Of a DNA stretch of 64,000 bases, positions 44,402 through 53,467 are shown piece by piece (positions within the stretch are counted from its first letter, which is position 1; every line of letters begins with the position of its first letter). Under the pieces are notes generated by a model. It did no database searches. It saw only the letters and a list, made by a program, of their open reading frames with translations, and was not told the origin of the DNA. The stretch is from Terasakiispira papahanaumokuakeensis (GTDB taxonomy: Bacteria > Pseudomonadota > Gammaproteobacteria > Pseudomonadales > Halomonadaceae), in assembly GCF_001709345.1 (NCBI RefSeq), contig NZ_MDTQ01000001.1, positions 62,001 through 126,000 on the forward strand. Direction: 5' to 3'. Made by a program: the position numbers and the translations under genes.

Positions 44402-45067
44402 ATGCGAGTATTGATTGTGGAAGATGATCACTCTGTGGGTCATTGGTTGACTCAAAAGTTTCACCGTAAAGGGCATGACTGTCGTCTGGTTGATGATGGC
44501 GAACCGGCGCTTCAAGCATTATCCGCTGAAGCTTTTGATGTCGTTGTGCTGGATCGAATGCTACCCAAAATTGATGGCTTAGAAGTGCTCAAGCGATTGA
44601 ATGGTCAGCATGTGCCGCCCGTATTGATTCTCTCTGCCAATGATCAAACTTCTGATCGAGTGGAAGGGCTCAAAGCAGGGGCTCAGGACTATTTGGGCAA
44701 GCCTTTCGATTTTACCGAGCTATTACTGCGGGTAGAACTGCTGGCTCAGCGACAAAGTGCTTCTCCTATGGATGAATGTATTGAAATAGATGGCCTCTGT
44801 GTTGATCTGAAGCGTCGAGAAGTCCGGCGTGATGGACGCCTCGTTGCGTTGACAGATAAGGAGTTCAAGTTACTGGCGGTCTTGGCCGAACGGCATGGGC
44901 AAACAGTGACGCGCTCGATGTTGCTGGAGAAGGTTTGGGGATACAGCTTTGATCCCCAGACTAATTTAATCGATGTGCATTTATCCAAGCTGCGACAGAA
45001 AGTAGATAAAGGCTTTGCACGTCCACTCATTCGAACCATTCGTGCGACGGGTTATGTCCTGGGTTAG
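44402..45067 (+). CDS. OmpR-family response regulator upstream of the tad locus
   Basis: 221 aa from MRVLIVEDD; the 45 bp upstream in frame are not conserved in character. Receiver domain with D51 in VVLDRMLPKIDG and lysine in DYLGKPFDF. The C-terminal winged helix is VALTDKEFKLLAVLAERHGQ followed by VDVHLSKLRQKVD-like sequence (here IDVHLSKLRQK) and IRTIRATGYVLG. The partner kinase gene overlaps its stop by 14 bp. Position directly before the Flp-pilus genes makes them a plausible target, though iron- or metal-responsive control is also possible. Confidence 0.9.
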   Translation: MRVLIVEDDHSVGHWLTQKFHRKGHDCRLVDDGEPALQALSAEAFDVVVLDRMLPKIDGLEVLKRLNGQHVPPVLILSANDQTSDRVEGLKAGAQDYLGKPFDFTELLLRVELLAQRQSASPMDECIEIDGLCVDLKRREVRRDGRLVALTDKEFKLLAVLAERHGQTVTRSMLLEKVWGYSFDPQTNLIDVHLSKLRQKVDKGFARPLIRTIRATGYVLG

Positions 45068-46487
45068 TTTTTTATCGTTGCGACAACTGTTGAGTACCAG
45101 CAGTTTTCGGCAGGCTTCAACCATTGCTTTTATTTGTCTGTTGGTGTCTTTGGCCTCCATTGTATTCAGTAACCACTTGCTAGAAGTGATCATGCGAGGC
45201 CATGTGCGTGACATGATTCTTAAGGATATTCGCAGCCATCAAGTGCGTCAGGATTTAATGAGCTCCACGTCATTACTCAGCGCTTTGGAAGCGGCCTATG
45301 TGCCTGAGCTCAATCATGATCAATATCTAGTGTTGACGGATGCCTCGGGACAACAGCGCTACGGTGCCCCGTCGCTACGTGCGCTTAGCCTGTGTGAGCC
45401 GAAATGTCAGTGGCAAGAAGATGAAGTGATCTTGCCTCAAGGGCATGTATTACAGCTACTGGGGATGACGGTACGCTTGCCTGATGGCGGACGTTATTAC
45501 ACTGCCTTTGATATTCGCCCCATGTTGGAACGGACACGGATCATTTCTTTGATGACCGGGGCTGGCCTGTTGTTAATTCTGCTATTCATTCTGGTGATTA
45601 GCTTACCCTTCGGGGTGCGCAATTTATACCGTATCAACCGTATACATGAAGCACTACGCCAATTCACGGGCGGCGATCATCAAGTGCGTGTGCCGGAAAA
45701 TCCGATGGGTGATGAATTTGATCGCCTGGGTTGTGAAGTGAATCAAAGTTTGAAGCGCATTAACCGTTTGATGGAGGAAGTTCGACATGTCTCCAATCAT
45801 ATTGCACATGAGTTACGCACCCCCTTAACACGCTTGCATGGTCAGTTAGAGCGCGCCGTGGAGCACAGTATCGATATGCAGCAAGATGACGCCATGCGCC
45901 AGCCGTTACTGGATGCGGTGACGGAAACCGAGCGTATCCAGCATTTGTTCCGTGCGGTGATGCGTATTGCCGAGGTCGAGTCTGGGCGCTGTGCTCATCA
46001 GTTTGAGCCCTTTAATGCTCGCCAGCTATTGGCTGAAGTCGCTGAATATTATGAACCGCTGGCACAGGCGCGAAGGTGTCAACTTCGGATTGAAGCCGAT
46101 GATGAGCTTTGTCTGGTGGGAGATCCTTCGCTGCTCTTTCAAGCTTTGGCCAATTTAATTGATAACGCACTTAAATACGCGCCCGAAAATGAGCCTTTAG
46201 TGTTGTTCGCTGAGTTGAACGCGCCATGGGCTTATTTAGGCGTCGTCGATAAAGGCCCGGGAATTCCTCGTCATCAAATTGCCTATGCGGCAGAGCGTTT
46301 TCGACGTTTTCACTCACCGCGTGAGATACGGGGAAGTGGTTTGGGGCTCACGCTGGTACAGGCGATTGCAGAGCTTCATGGCGGCGATTTACAACTCTCT
46401 CATAACCCTCAGGGATCGCTCGATGCGCCGGGTTTAAAGGCCGTATTGGTGCTGCGTTCATTGGCCTCGGCTGAAGTCGTCGCCTGA
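45054..46487 (+). CDS. Sensor histidine kinase upstream of the tad locus
   Basis: 477 aa from the ATG at 45054, inside the end of the regulator gene (14-bp overlap). Helices at about 24-40 and 164-184 enclose a ~120-residue periplasmic domain. That domain contains a Cys pair (CEPKC, near residue 114) that could form a disulfide or bind metal. HAMP and HisKA follow, with H252 in HIAHELRTPLTRLHG. HATPase_c has ANLIDNALKYAPEN, DKGPGIP and GSGLGLTL. Its signal is not evident; the CxxxC pair points to redox or metal sensing, as a guess. Confidence 0.9.
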   Translation: MSWVSFLSLRQLLSTSSFRQASTIAFICLLVSLASIVFSNHLLEVIMRGHVRDMILKDIRSHQVRQDLMSSTSLLSALEAAYVPELNHDQYLVLTDASGQQRYGAPSLRALSLCEPKCQWQEDEVILPQGHVLQLLGMTVRLPDGGRYYTAFDIRPMLERTRIISLMTGAGLLLILLFILVISLPFGVRNLYRINRIHEALRQFTGGDHQVRVPENPMGDEFDRLGCEVNQSLKRINRLMEEVRHVSNHIAHELRTPLTRLHGQLERAVEHSIDMQQDDAMRQPLLDAVTETERIQHLFRAVMRIAEVESGRCAHQFEPFNARQLLAEVAEYYEPLAQARRCQLRIEADDELCLVGDPSLLFQALANLIDNALKYAPENEPLVLFAELNAPWAYLGVVDKGPGIPRHQIAYAAERFRRFHSPREIRGSGLGLTLVQAIAELHGGDLQLSHNPQGSLDAPGLKAVLVLRSLASAEVVA

Positions 46488-46521
46488 GTTCAATCAAGCA
46501 CTGTGTTTTTCCTGGCTCGAG

Positions 46522-46535
46522 TTAAGAATTCTTAA
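46522..46535. promoter_or_regulatory. 14-bp palindrome upstream of the flp pilin gene
   Basis: TTAAGAATTCTTAA is a perfect palindrome 140 bp before the flp start, in the only sizeable gap between the kinase gene and the pilus operon. Candidate binding site for a tad regulator. Confidence 0.4.
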
Positions 46536-46675
46536 TGATGCTTCGGTTGCCTGTTTTATGAGAATGAATCTTAATATCACGAAGTCGGATCAATGAGAAG
46601 TCGGATGGATGATGTGGATTTATTCATTCAGGTGCGACTCATTCCCTCTATTTTTTACTGTGTGGAGCCCATGAC

Positions 46676-46876
46676 ATGTTACGTGCAATTAAGCGTTTCC
46701 TTCAGGATGACAGCGGCGTAACCGCTATTGAATACGGCATTCTGGCCGCTGCAATGGCGGCTGCTATCGGATTGATCTTTGGCTCTGATGGTGTCTTCGT
46801 AACGGCTTTGAAAGATCGTTTCGCTTCTATTGCTGACCAGATTACCAATACCAATAGCCCAGGCAGTGCAAAGTAA
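46676..46876 (+). CDS. flp: Flp-family type IVb pilin
   Basis: 66 aa. The prepilin has a short basic leader (MLRAIKRFLQDDSG) cut after G14; the mature protein starts VTAIEYG, where E19 and Y20 are the Flp signature (mature positions 5 and 6). One hydrophobic helix follows (about residues 15-37). It is the major subunit of the tad pilus used in surface attachment. GGAG lies ahead of the start, and tadV follows 3 bp after the stop. Confidence 0.95.
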   Translation: MLRAIKRFLQDDSGVTAIEYGILAAAMAAAIGLIFGSDGVFVTALKDRFASIADQITNTNSPGSAK

Positions 46877-46879
46877 CTC

Positions 46880-47437
46880 ATGGATGGTGTGATTCCCTGG
46901 ACCACATGGCTGCTGGTGCCTTTTCTCATCTGGGTTGTGGTGTCTGACATCTTGTTTCGGCGTATTGCCAACCGATTGATTTTGCTGATGTTGTTGATCT
47001 GGTCTGTAGTGACGTTGGCACATCTTGTGATCGCGGCAGGAGAGGGAGGGCTTGCTGAAGCGCTGAGTCACCTTGGGCATGCCGTTGTCGGCGCTATCGT
47101 GGTTCTGGTCGTTGGCTTTCTTTTGTTTCAGATGGGGCAGGTCGGCGGCGGTGATGTCAAGTTGATCGTCATGCTGTGTTTATGGTTAGGGCAGGGCGAG
47201 CAGTGGGTCTTTGTCATTATGACTTCCTTGATTGGGGGCGTGATGGTCTTAGGGTTGCCGCTGTTATATCGAGCGGAAGTTGGGTTGGCCCGAGCTTGGC
47301 AGAGTGTTAGCCGAAGGCTGGCGCTTAATTGGCCGACGCCATTGGTATTGACCGAACATCGTCCTCAAGGGTTGCCCTACGGTTTGGCCATTGTGGCGGG
47401 TGCTTTTTACACCCTCTTTGTTCACATTTATTACTGA
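46880..47437 (+). CDS. tadV: Prepilin peptidase TadV/CpaA (A24)
   Basis: 185 aa, several membrane helices. Aspartic prepilin peptidase of family A24; the two catalytic Asp are D23 in VVSDILFRRIANRL and D92 in GGGDVKLI. It lacks the N-terminal methylase part of PilD, as is normal for TadV. It processes Flp and the TadE/TadF pseudopilins. The gene immediately follows flp. Confidence 0.93.
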   Translation: MDGVIPWTTWLLVPFLIWVVVSDILFRRIANRLILLMLLIWSVVTLAHLVIAAGEGGLAEALSHLGHAVVGAIVVLVVGFLLFQMGQVGGGDVKLIVMLCLWLGQGEQWVFVIMTSLIGGVMVLGLPLLYRAEVGLARAWQSVSRRLALNWPTPLVLTEHRPQGLPYGLAIVAGAFYTLFVHIYY

Positions 47438-47451
47438 TTCATGGTGGGTAT

Positions 47452-48354
47452 ATGAAGACCCCTTCTGTATTGCTACTGGCCGGAACCTTACTTGTTGCAG
47501 GCAGTGCAGCCGTGTTGGTGAGAGCTCTGTTGCAACCGGCACCTGCGCCAGTGGTTCAAGTTAAAGATGTCGCGCCTCCACCGCCTAAGCCGCCCCAGCA
47601 AGCCATTCTTGTGGCGCGTCATGATCTGCAGCCCGGCGCTTTTTTGGATATGGGAGCCATGCAATGGCAGGCGGTTGAATCATCCTCATCTTCAGCATCG
47701 TTATTGTTTTTTGTGAAAGGTCAGGATGATGCCCGTGAAGTCATGGGCGCAACCCTTAGGCAGCCGATCAAGGCCGGAGAAGCCATCAGTCGTCGTGATG
47801 TTGTGAAGCCTGGTGAGCCCGGTTTCATTGCGGCGGTGATTCGCCCTGGTTATCGCGCTATTTCGGTGCCGACCAGTGCTGTAGCCAGTAATTCCGGCCT
47901 GATTTCGACCGGAGATCGAGTCGATGTGATTCTGAGTCTTGAGCGGGATCAAGGCGAAGCTTCAGGCCCAGGACAAGTGCCATTCTTGGCCTCACAGACG
48001 TTGCTACAAGATATCCGAGTATTGGCTTTAAATAATGTGGCGATGAGCGAATTGCAGTTGAGTGGAGAGCAAGCCGAGCCGTCAGATAGTCGCCGTTATA
48101 GCCGCTACGACACTGTGACACTGGAGGTTCTGCCGCGTGAGGCTGAACAGTTGGCGGTTGCCAAAGAGGTGGGGACCTTGCAGTTGGTCGTGCGTGGCCG
48201 TCGAGAAGCGCCTCTTCAAGGCCAATCAGACCCTTCGCAGCAACGTCTCGCTGTGACCACCTTGCCCCAGGCCACACAGGTCTATCAATCCCGACAGCCT
48301 TCTTCTTCTATTCGGTTGTTTCGTGGTGAGGCCGTCGAAGAGCGGCTTCAGTGA
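47452..48354 (+). CDS. cpaB: Flp pilus assembly protein CpaB/RcpC
   Basis: 300 aa from the ATG at 47452; longer in-frame versions run back into tadV. One N-terminal hydrophobic anchor (about residues 5-24) is followed by a Pro-rich spacer (PPPPKPPQQ) and an SAF domain with ARHDLQPGAFLDMGAMQW and PIKAGEAISRRDVV. The C-terminal part has RPGYRAISVPTSAV and GDRVDVIL. CpaB is a periplasmic protein that works with the secretin. The third gene of the operon. Confidence 0.92.
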   Translation: MKTPSVLLLAGTLLVAGSAAVLVRALLQPAPAPVVQVKDVAPPPPKPPQQAILVARHDLQPGAFLDMGAMQWQAVESSSSSASLLFFVKGQDDAREVMGATLRQPIKAGEAISRRDVVKPGEPGFIAAVIRPGYRAISVPTSAVASNSGLISTGDRVDVILSLERDQGEASGPGQVPFLASQTLLQDIRVLALNNVAMSELQLSGEQAEPSDSRRYSRYDTVTLEVLPREAEQLAVAKEVGTLQLVVRGRREAPLQGQSDPSQQRLAVTTLPQATQVYQSRQPSSSIRLFRGEAVEERLQ

Positions 48355-48441
48355 TCGTAGATTGATTGGGCGTCATTAGCGCCTCCAGTCACCTCCTGTG
48401 TCTGTTCATCACAGGCTTGGGTTAACCGGAATGTTTACAGC

Positions 48442-49935
48442 ATGATGTGTTTATTGACCTCATTATTTTCAGGCCATCAGGCATTGTTGCGCCCTTTGTT
48501 GTTACGACTGTTGCGGCCATTGTCGTCGTTACAGCTGGTGTCACTACTCTTCTTTTTTCAGGTCGGTCTCGTTCAAGCGAATGTGCCTGAGCCTCTCAGC
48601 CACGTTGCGTCGCCGAGTACGCATGCACTGACACAAGTTGAAGAGCAGCAAACGCTTAATCTGGTGGTCAAACAGGGGCGTCTGCTGACATTGCCGCGAG
48701 CGGTATCCAGCGTATTAGTGGCTGATCCTGAAGTTGCGAATTTTCAGCTACCTTCTCCACGTAACCTCTTTGTGTTTGCGAAAGGCGCCGGTACGACCAC
48801 GCTTTATGCGCTGGATGCGCGAGATCGAGTCGTGGCTGCGATTGAAGTGGTTGCACAGCATGATCTTGAGGCGTTGACCCAGGCCGTCGAAAGTGAGGTG
48901 CCCGATGCTCAAGTTCGCTTTGCTCCTGCCTCGGGTAATGGGCTTGTTGTGCGTGGACATGTTCGTACGCCCCAGCAAGCGAAGCATGTGATGCAGGCCA
49001 TCAATGCTTTTTTCGGCGGTGACGAAGGTGATTCTGGCGGTGGTCAGCAGCAAGGGCAGGGGGGTGGTCAGGGCAGTGGTAATTCAGTCCCTCGGATTAT
49101 CAATCAGCTCAACGTCGAACTATCAGCTCAAGTCAATATTAGTGTGCGTATCGTCGAAGTCTCTCGCAGCTTAAGCACCGATTTAGGATTGAACTGGGAG
49201 CTAACCCTGAAAGGCGGCGACTATTTTTTCCGCAACGGCACTGCACTGTTTGATAGCGCGACGAATAGTTTTATTCCCGATGCGATGACCAGCGGCATCG
49301 TGGCAGGAGGGACTAAATCTATTGGTTCAGCTTCAGTCGGCGGGTTATTAAATGCGCTGAGTAGTGATGGCCTGGCCACCGTATTGGCTGAGCCCAATCT
49401 GACGGCAATGTCCGGTGAAACAGCCGGCTTCGCGGCCGGTGGTGAAGTCCCGATTGTGATCGTGACCAATAATAACGTCACCATTGATTACAAGCAGTAT
49501 GGCGTGATCATGCGGATGACGCCGACGCTGCTCTCCCCCAACCGCATTAGTTTGCATATTGCGCCTGAAGTCAGTGATCTCTCCAATGATGGCGCTGTCA
49601 CTTTCGGCGGCAACCAAATCCCGGCTTTTAAAGTTCGTCGTGCTGATACGACGGTTGAGTTGGCCAGTGGCCAGAGCTTTGCCCTGGCAGGCATGTTGCG
49701 TAGCAGTTCGGCGCAGGAAGTATCAGGTGTGCCAGGTCTCCGTGATATTCCCGGTTTGGGCCGGTTGTTTGAGACCGAACGCAACCGTCAGGAGGATACG
49801 GAGCTGGTCATTATTGCCACTGCCTATGTCGTCGAGCCCAGCAATGCCGGTGATTTCCAAACCCCAGGTCAAGGCATCGAGACCTTGGATGCAGCGACTT
49901 TACCGCCAAGCGCTTCAGCGGGTTATTTATTTTAA
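48442..49935 (+). CDS. cpaC: Flp pilus secretin CpaC/RcpA
   Basis: 497 aa; ATG at 48442 or 48445. A signal peptide (hydrophobic to about residue 46, cleaved near VQA) leads to an N-terminal pilus-associated domain (TLPRAVSSVLVADPEVANFQ), a BON-like region and the secretin channel (LLNALSSDGLATVLAEPNLT, GGEVPIVIV). A Gly/Gln-rich insertion (near residue 195) separates the N-domain from the channel. It forms the outer-membrane pore through which the Flp pilus passes. A Leu/Arg-rich pre-signal segment suggests the true start could be slightly downstream. Confidence 0.94.
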   Translation: MMCLLTSLFSGHQALLRPLLLRLLRPLSSLQLVSLLFFFQVGLVQANVPEPLSHVASPSTHALTQVEEQQTLNLVVKQGRLLTLPRAVSSVLVADPEVANFQLPSPRNLFVFAKGAGTTTLYALDARDRVVAAIEVVAQHDLEALTQAVESEVPDAQVRFAPASGNGLVVRGHVRTPQQAKHVMQAINAFFGGDEGDSGGGQQQGQGGGQGSGNSVPRIINQLNVELSAQVNISVRIVEVSRSLSTDLGLNWELTLKGGDYFFRNGTALFDSATNSFIPDAMTSGIVAGGTKSIGSASVGGLLNALSSDGLATVLAEPNLTAMSGETAGFAAGGEVPIVIVTNNNVTIDYKQYGVIMRMTPTLLSPNRISLHIAPEVSDLSNDGAVTFGGNQIPAFKVRRADTTVELASGQSFALAGMLRSSSAQEVSGVPGLRDIPGLGRLFETERNRQEDTELVIIATAYVVEPSNAGDFQTPGQGIETLDAATLPPSASAGYLF

Positions 49936-49979
49936 ACCGGGCGTCTCAAGCCGAATGTTTATTGAAGAGGAGCTGCCAG

Positions 49980-50678
49980 ATGTCCATAGCCATTCATCCT
50001 CGGTTCATACGTACAGCCACCATGAGTCGACGTGCCGGTTTCGTTGTACTGCTGGCCTCGATACTACTGATCAGTGCTTGTGACAGTTCAATCAATCGTA
50101 TGCGTGTGAGCCGCTTGGGCCCCTTTCCTGAGGCCAGAATGCCGGAAGTTAAACCCGTGGCATTGAGCACCTATGTTGAAGTCGATGAATCCGGGGCGCT
50201 GAGTTCGGATTCCATGACGCGATTGAATCGTTTACTCCAACAACAAGGGCGACTACATCATCAGACGCTGATGCTGCGCCCGATTACCGCACAGGGTGAA
50301 GCCATTGCCCCACGTTTGGCTGCTCGCTTGATGCGTGGGGGGGTGCCAACAGATCAAATCAAATTGTTGCCACGAGCGGATCAGCACCAAGGGCTGACGG
50401 GCGATCTTGGCATTTTATCTTCGGCCTTAGTGGTGCAAGTCCCTGATTGTCGAATTGCGCAAACAGACACCTGGATGGTGAAGCCTTATGCCAGTGTGGG
50501 CCCTTTGGGATGTGCTAATCGGGCTAACTTAGCGCGTATGGTGGCCGACCCAGAAGATCTGCTCCATGGCAAACCTCTGGCTGGAGGTGATGGTCGAGCG
50601 GCGGCCAATAGTGTGGATCGCTATTACGAAGATGATGTCCGGAAGCTGCTGGATATCGATTTCAATGGGGATGACTGA
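49980..50678 (+). CDS. cpaD: Flp pilus lipoprotein, CpaD family
   Basis: 232 aa from the ATG at 49980, preceded by GAGGAG. The lipobox LISAC gives a lipidated Cys after a hydrophobic signal. The C-terminal block PLGCANRANLARMVADPEDL and the following GGDGRAAANSVDRYY are characteristic of CpaD. This outer-membrane lipoprotein supports secretin assembly. It occupies the position of rcpB in the Aggregatibacter locus but has the CpaD signature. Confidence 0.88.
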   Translation: MSIAIHPRFIRTATMSRRAGFVVLLASILLISACDSSINRMRVSRLGPFPEARMPEVKPVALSTYVEVDESGALSSDSMTRLNRLLQQQGRLHHQTLMLRPITAQGEAIAPRLAARLMRGGVPTDQIKLLPRADQHQGLTGDLGILSSALVVQVPDCRIAQTDTWMVKPYASVGPLGCANRANLARMVADPEDLLHGKPLAGGDGRAAANSVDRYYEDDVRKLLDIDFNGDD

Positions 50679-50718
50679 TGTCGGCTTGGGTAAGACCTGC
50701 ATTAGATGAGGTCCGTAT

Positions 50719-51969
50719 ATGAGTGAGAAAAAGTACGTGGAGACTGCTCGAGAGCACGAACAACAGGCGGCGTCTTTGATGTTGTTTGTTCAGTCCCGTC
50801 AGGAGGTCAGTCATTATGCCGAGATGCTGGTACGACTGAATCATGCCGCTGAGCAAGTGAAAAGTGGCGGCATTCAGTCGGCAACCCAATGGTGTCAGCA
50901 GCACCCCACTCCACAAGTGCTGATTGTGGATATTGATGGTGACACCGTACCGCTGCAAAGCTTGTCGGAGCTGGCGGCGGTCTGCCACCCGGACAGTGCG
51001 ATTGTCGTGATGGGGAGCCAGCAGGATGTCAATTTATGTCGGACGTTACTGCGTCATGGTGCTTTTGATTATCTGCTCAAGCCTTTTGCTTTTGATCTTT
51101 TGTCCGACGTTTTTAAGCGTGCTTTAGCGCGTGATGATTATGAGGCGCAACAGACCCGTGTGCGCAGCGGGCGAACCATCGCCGTGACGGGCGCTCAAGG
51201 GGGCGTGGGTTGTAGTTCTTTGGTTGCCGCGCTCTCGCGCCAACTGTCAGAGCAGATGAAAATGCGTTGTGCGGTTGTGGATTATGATCGTGTCAATGCG
51301 GCACAGGCGCTCTTGTTGGGTGGGGAGGGTGATGCCGGTTTAGCCGCAGCACTCTTTAGTGAGCATATTGATAGTCGCTTTTTGCAACGTGCGATGAATC
51401 AAGTGAATGAGCGGCTATTTCTATTAGGCCAGGAGGCTGAATTCGAGCCGGATTATGCCTTCGAGCGAGACCACCTTTTGATGACCGGCGCCAGCTTGTG
51501 TCGCATGTTTAATCAAGTCATCTGGGATCTTCCTGCTGCTCGCCCATACGGCGCGCTTGATGTGTTGCGCCATGCCCAAATGCGCATTTTGGTGACTGAG
51601 TTGACGGTGACTGGGGCGCGTAATACCTACCGGTTGATGCAGGCCATTGGCAATGAAAGTGATGGCCAGCAGTTATTATTGGTGGCTAATGCTGCCCATG
51701 CTGACGCGGCTCAGGTGATTGCCCGTGATCAGTTTGAAGCCTTTATTGAGCGCAAGTTGGATGTCGTGCTGCCTCATGCTGGGGATGTATTGAGTCAAAG
51801 TCTTTTAAATGGGCCTCTGGAATGCTCGCCTCAGAGTGAATGGACTCAAGCACTAGAGCGCTTGACAGCTTTGGCGGTGGGTCATAACCCCCAATCGCAA
51901 CAAGCGGTGATGACCCCTTGGACTCAGCGTTGGCGACAGTGGCTCAAACTGGGTCGGCAGGCCGCTTAG
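50719..51969 (+). CDS. cpaE: Flp pilus localisation ATPase CpaE/TadZ
   Basis: 416 aa. Receiver-like N-terminal domain (VLIVDIDGD near residue 67, FDYLLKPFAFD near 116), then a MinD/ParA-like ATPase domain. The deviant Walker A reads GAQGGVGCSS (158-167): the first Lys of the usual KGGVG motif is Gln and the last Lys-Thr is Cys-Ser. CpaE/TadZ homologues often lack the second Lys; loss of both suggests weak or no ATP hydrolysis. The protein sets the polar location of the pilus apparatus. Confidence 0.9.
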   Translation: MSEKKYVETAREHEQQAASLMLFVQSRQEVSHYAEMLVRLNHAAEQVKSGGIQSATQWCQQHPTPQVLIVDIDGDTVPLQSLSELAAVCHPDSAIVVMGSQQDVNLCRTLLRHGAFDYLLKPFAFDLLSDVFKRALARDDYEAQQTRVRSGRTIAVTGAQGGVGCSSLVAALSRQLSEQMKMRCAVVDYDRVNAAQALLLGGEGDAGLAAALFSEHIDSRFLQRAMNQVNERLFLLGQEAEFEPDYAFERDHLLMTGASLCRMFNQVIWDLPAARPYGALDVLRHAQMRILVTELTVTGARNTYRLMQAIGNESDGQQLLLVANAAHADAAQVIARDQFEAFIERKLDVVLPHAGDVLSQSLLNGPLECSPQSEWTQALERLTALAVGHNPQSQQAVMTPWTQRWRQWLKLGRQAA

Positions 51970-51979
51970 GAGGGATGTC

Positions 51980-53467
51980 ATGCTCGTAGATTATCGGCCA
52001 TCGCGTGTTGCAGAGTCGACGTCATTGTCGTCATCAAAAAGGGCGTCTCAGGTAGCAGAGACTTCATCTACGGATTCTTTGCATTCAGCACCTCCGGATG
52101 AAACAGCAACGGTCGCATCGTCTGCGCCAGTCGTTGATCACACGTCTTCTGGTGTGACGTCGACATCATCGGCCAGTCGGCGTCAGTCGCGTGGATCTGG
52201 CAGCAAGCGTTCAAACACCTCGACTGATCTCGGGCATCAGCATCGTCGGATGATTCGAGGTTATCTGTACGATCAAGTGGATCCTCGTAAAGCAGCGACC
52301 ATGGCGCCGGAGGCGCTTCGTGTTCAGATCGAGGGTTTGATTCGGAGTTTCTGTGATGACCAGCGCCTCCAGTTATCGCGCCAGGAAGAGGGCAGCATTG
52401 CTGAAGAAATGCTGCATGAAATGGTGGGGTTGGGGCCTCTAGAGCCTTTGCTTCACGATGACAGTATCAACGATATTTTGGTGAATGGTCATGGTCAGGT
52501 GTTTGTCGAGCGTTTTGGCAAACTTGAGTTGAGCCATGTGACCTTCGTTGATGAAGAGCATGTGTTTAATACCGCACAGCGGATTGCGGCAGGGGTCGGG
52601 CGCCGCATTGATGAAAGCCACCCGATGGTGGATGCCCGCTTGACTGATGGTAGTCGTGTCAACGTGGTGACCTACCCCTTGGCGATTGATGGCACTAGCA
52701 TCTCGATTCGTAAGTTTATGCGTCGAGATATCTCATTGCAGAATCTGGTTGAGCGCGATGCGATTTCAGCGGAAATGGCTGAGGTCCTGGGTCGCGCGAT
52801 GATGGCCCGTTTAAATGTGGTGGTTTCTGGGGGTACCGGGGCCGGTAAAACAACATTGTTGAATGCATTATCTCGGCAGATCAGTAATCGTGATCGTATT
52901 TTGACCATTGAAGATGCTGCCGAATTGCAGTTACAGCAGCCCCATGTGGTGCGTTTGGAGACCCGCCCGGTCAGCGCTGAAGGGACCGGTAAAGTCGATC
53001 AGCGAGATCTGGTACGCAATGCTCTGCGTATGCGGCCGGATCGGATCATTCTGGGTGAGGTCCGAGGGGGTGAATGCTTCGATATGTTGCAAGCGATGAA
53101 TACCGGCCATGATGGCTCCCTTTGTACGGTGCATGCCAATACGCCGCGCGATGCCATTATGCGAATGGAAAATATGGTGATGATGGCGGATATGCCCTTG
53201 CCACTGGAAGCCATTCGCCGTCAGATTGCCAGTGCGGTGAACCTGATCATCCAGATTGAACGCATGCGGGATGGCACTCGTCGTATTGTGTCCATCACCG
53301 AAGTATGTGGGATGGAAAATGATGTGATTCAGACTCAGGAGCTCTTCCGCTATCAAGTGACGGGCACTCAGAGCGATGGCCGCTTGATGGGGCATTTTGA
53401 ATCCAGTGGTCAACGTCCGGATTTCTATCACGCTCATGCGCACTTGTTTCAGGGAGGTGCTGCGTGA
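51980..53467 (+). CDS. cpaF: Flp pilus motor ATPase CpaF/TadA
   Basis: 495 aa. Hexameric secretion ATPase that powers pilus assembly. The first ~85 residues are Ser/Thr-rich and low complexity, longer than usual. The catalytic part has Walker A GGTGAGKTT (about residue 284), the Asp box (TIEDAAELQL), Walker B ILGEVRGGE and the His box HDGSLCTVHAN. GLGPLEPLLHDDSINDILVN is the conserved N-domain start. Its stop overlaps tadB by 4 bp. Not related to the tRNA deaminase gene at 41188. Confidence 0.95.
   Translation: MLVDYRPSRVAESTSLSSSKRASQVAETSSTDSLHSAPPDETATVASSAPVVDHTSSGVTSTSSASRRQSRGSGSKRSNTSTDLGHQHRRMIRGYLYDQVDPRKAATMAPEALRVQIEGLIRSFCDDQRLQLSRQEEGSIAEEMLHEMVGLGPLEPLLHDDSINDILVNGHGQVFVERFGKLELSHVTFVDEEHVFNTAQRIAAGVGRRIDESHPMVDARLTDGSRVNVVTYPLAIDGTSISIRKFMRRDISLQNLVERDAISAEMAEVLGRAMMARLNVVVSGGTGAGKTTLLNALSRQISNRDRILTIEDAAELQLQQPHVVRLETRPVSAEGTGKVDQRDLVRNALRMRPDRIILGEVRGGECFDMLQAMNTGHDGSLCTVHANTPRDAIMRMENMVMMADMPLPLEAIRRQIASAVNLIIQIERMRDGTRRIVSITEVCGMENDVIQTQELFRYQVTGTQSDGRLMGHFESSGQRPDFYHAHAHLFQGGAA

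Noticed and set aside
47329..47451. Longer N-terminus for CpaB
   Set aside because: It overlaps tadV in another frame and lacks membrane-protein character; the ATG at 47452 gives the expected N-terminal anchor.
41188..53467. Possible confusion of two genes both called tadA
   Set aside because: The gene at 41188 is the tRNA deaminase with HAE and PCxxC motifs; the pilus motor at 51980 is named cpaF here to avoid a clash.
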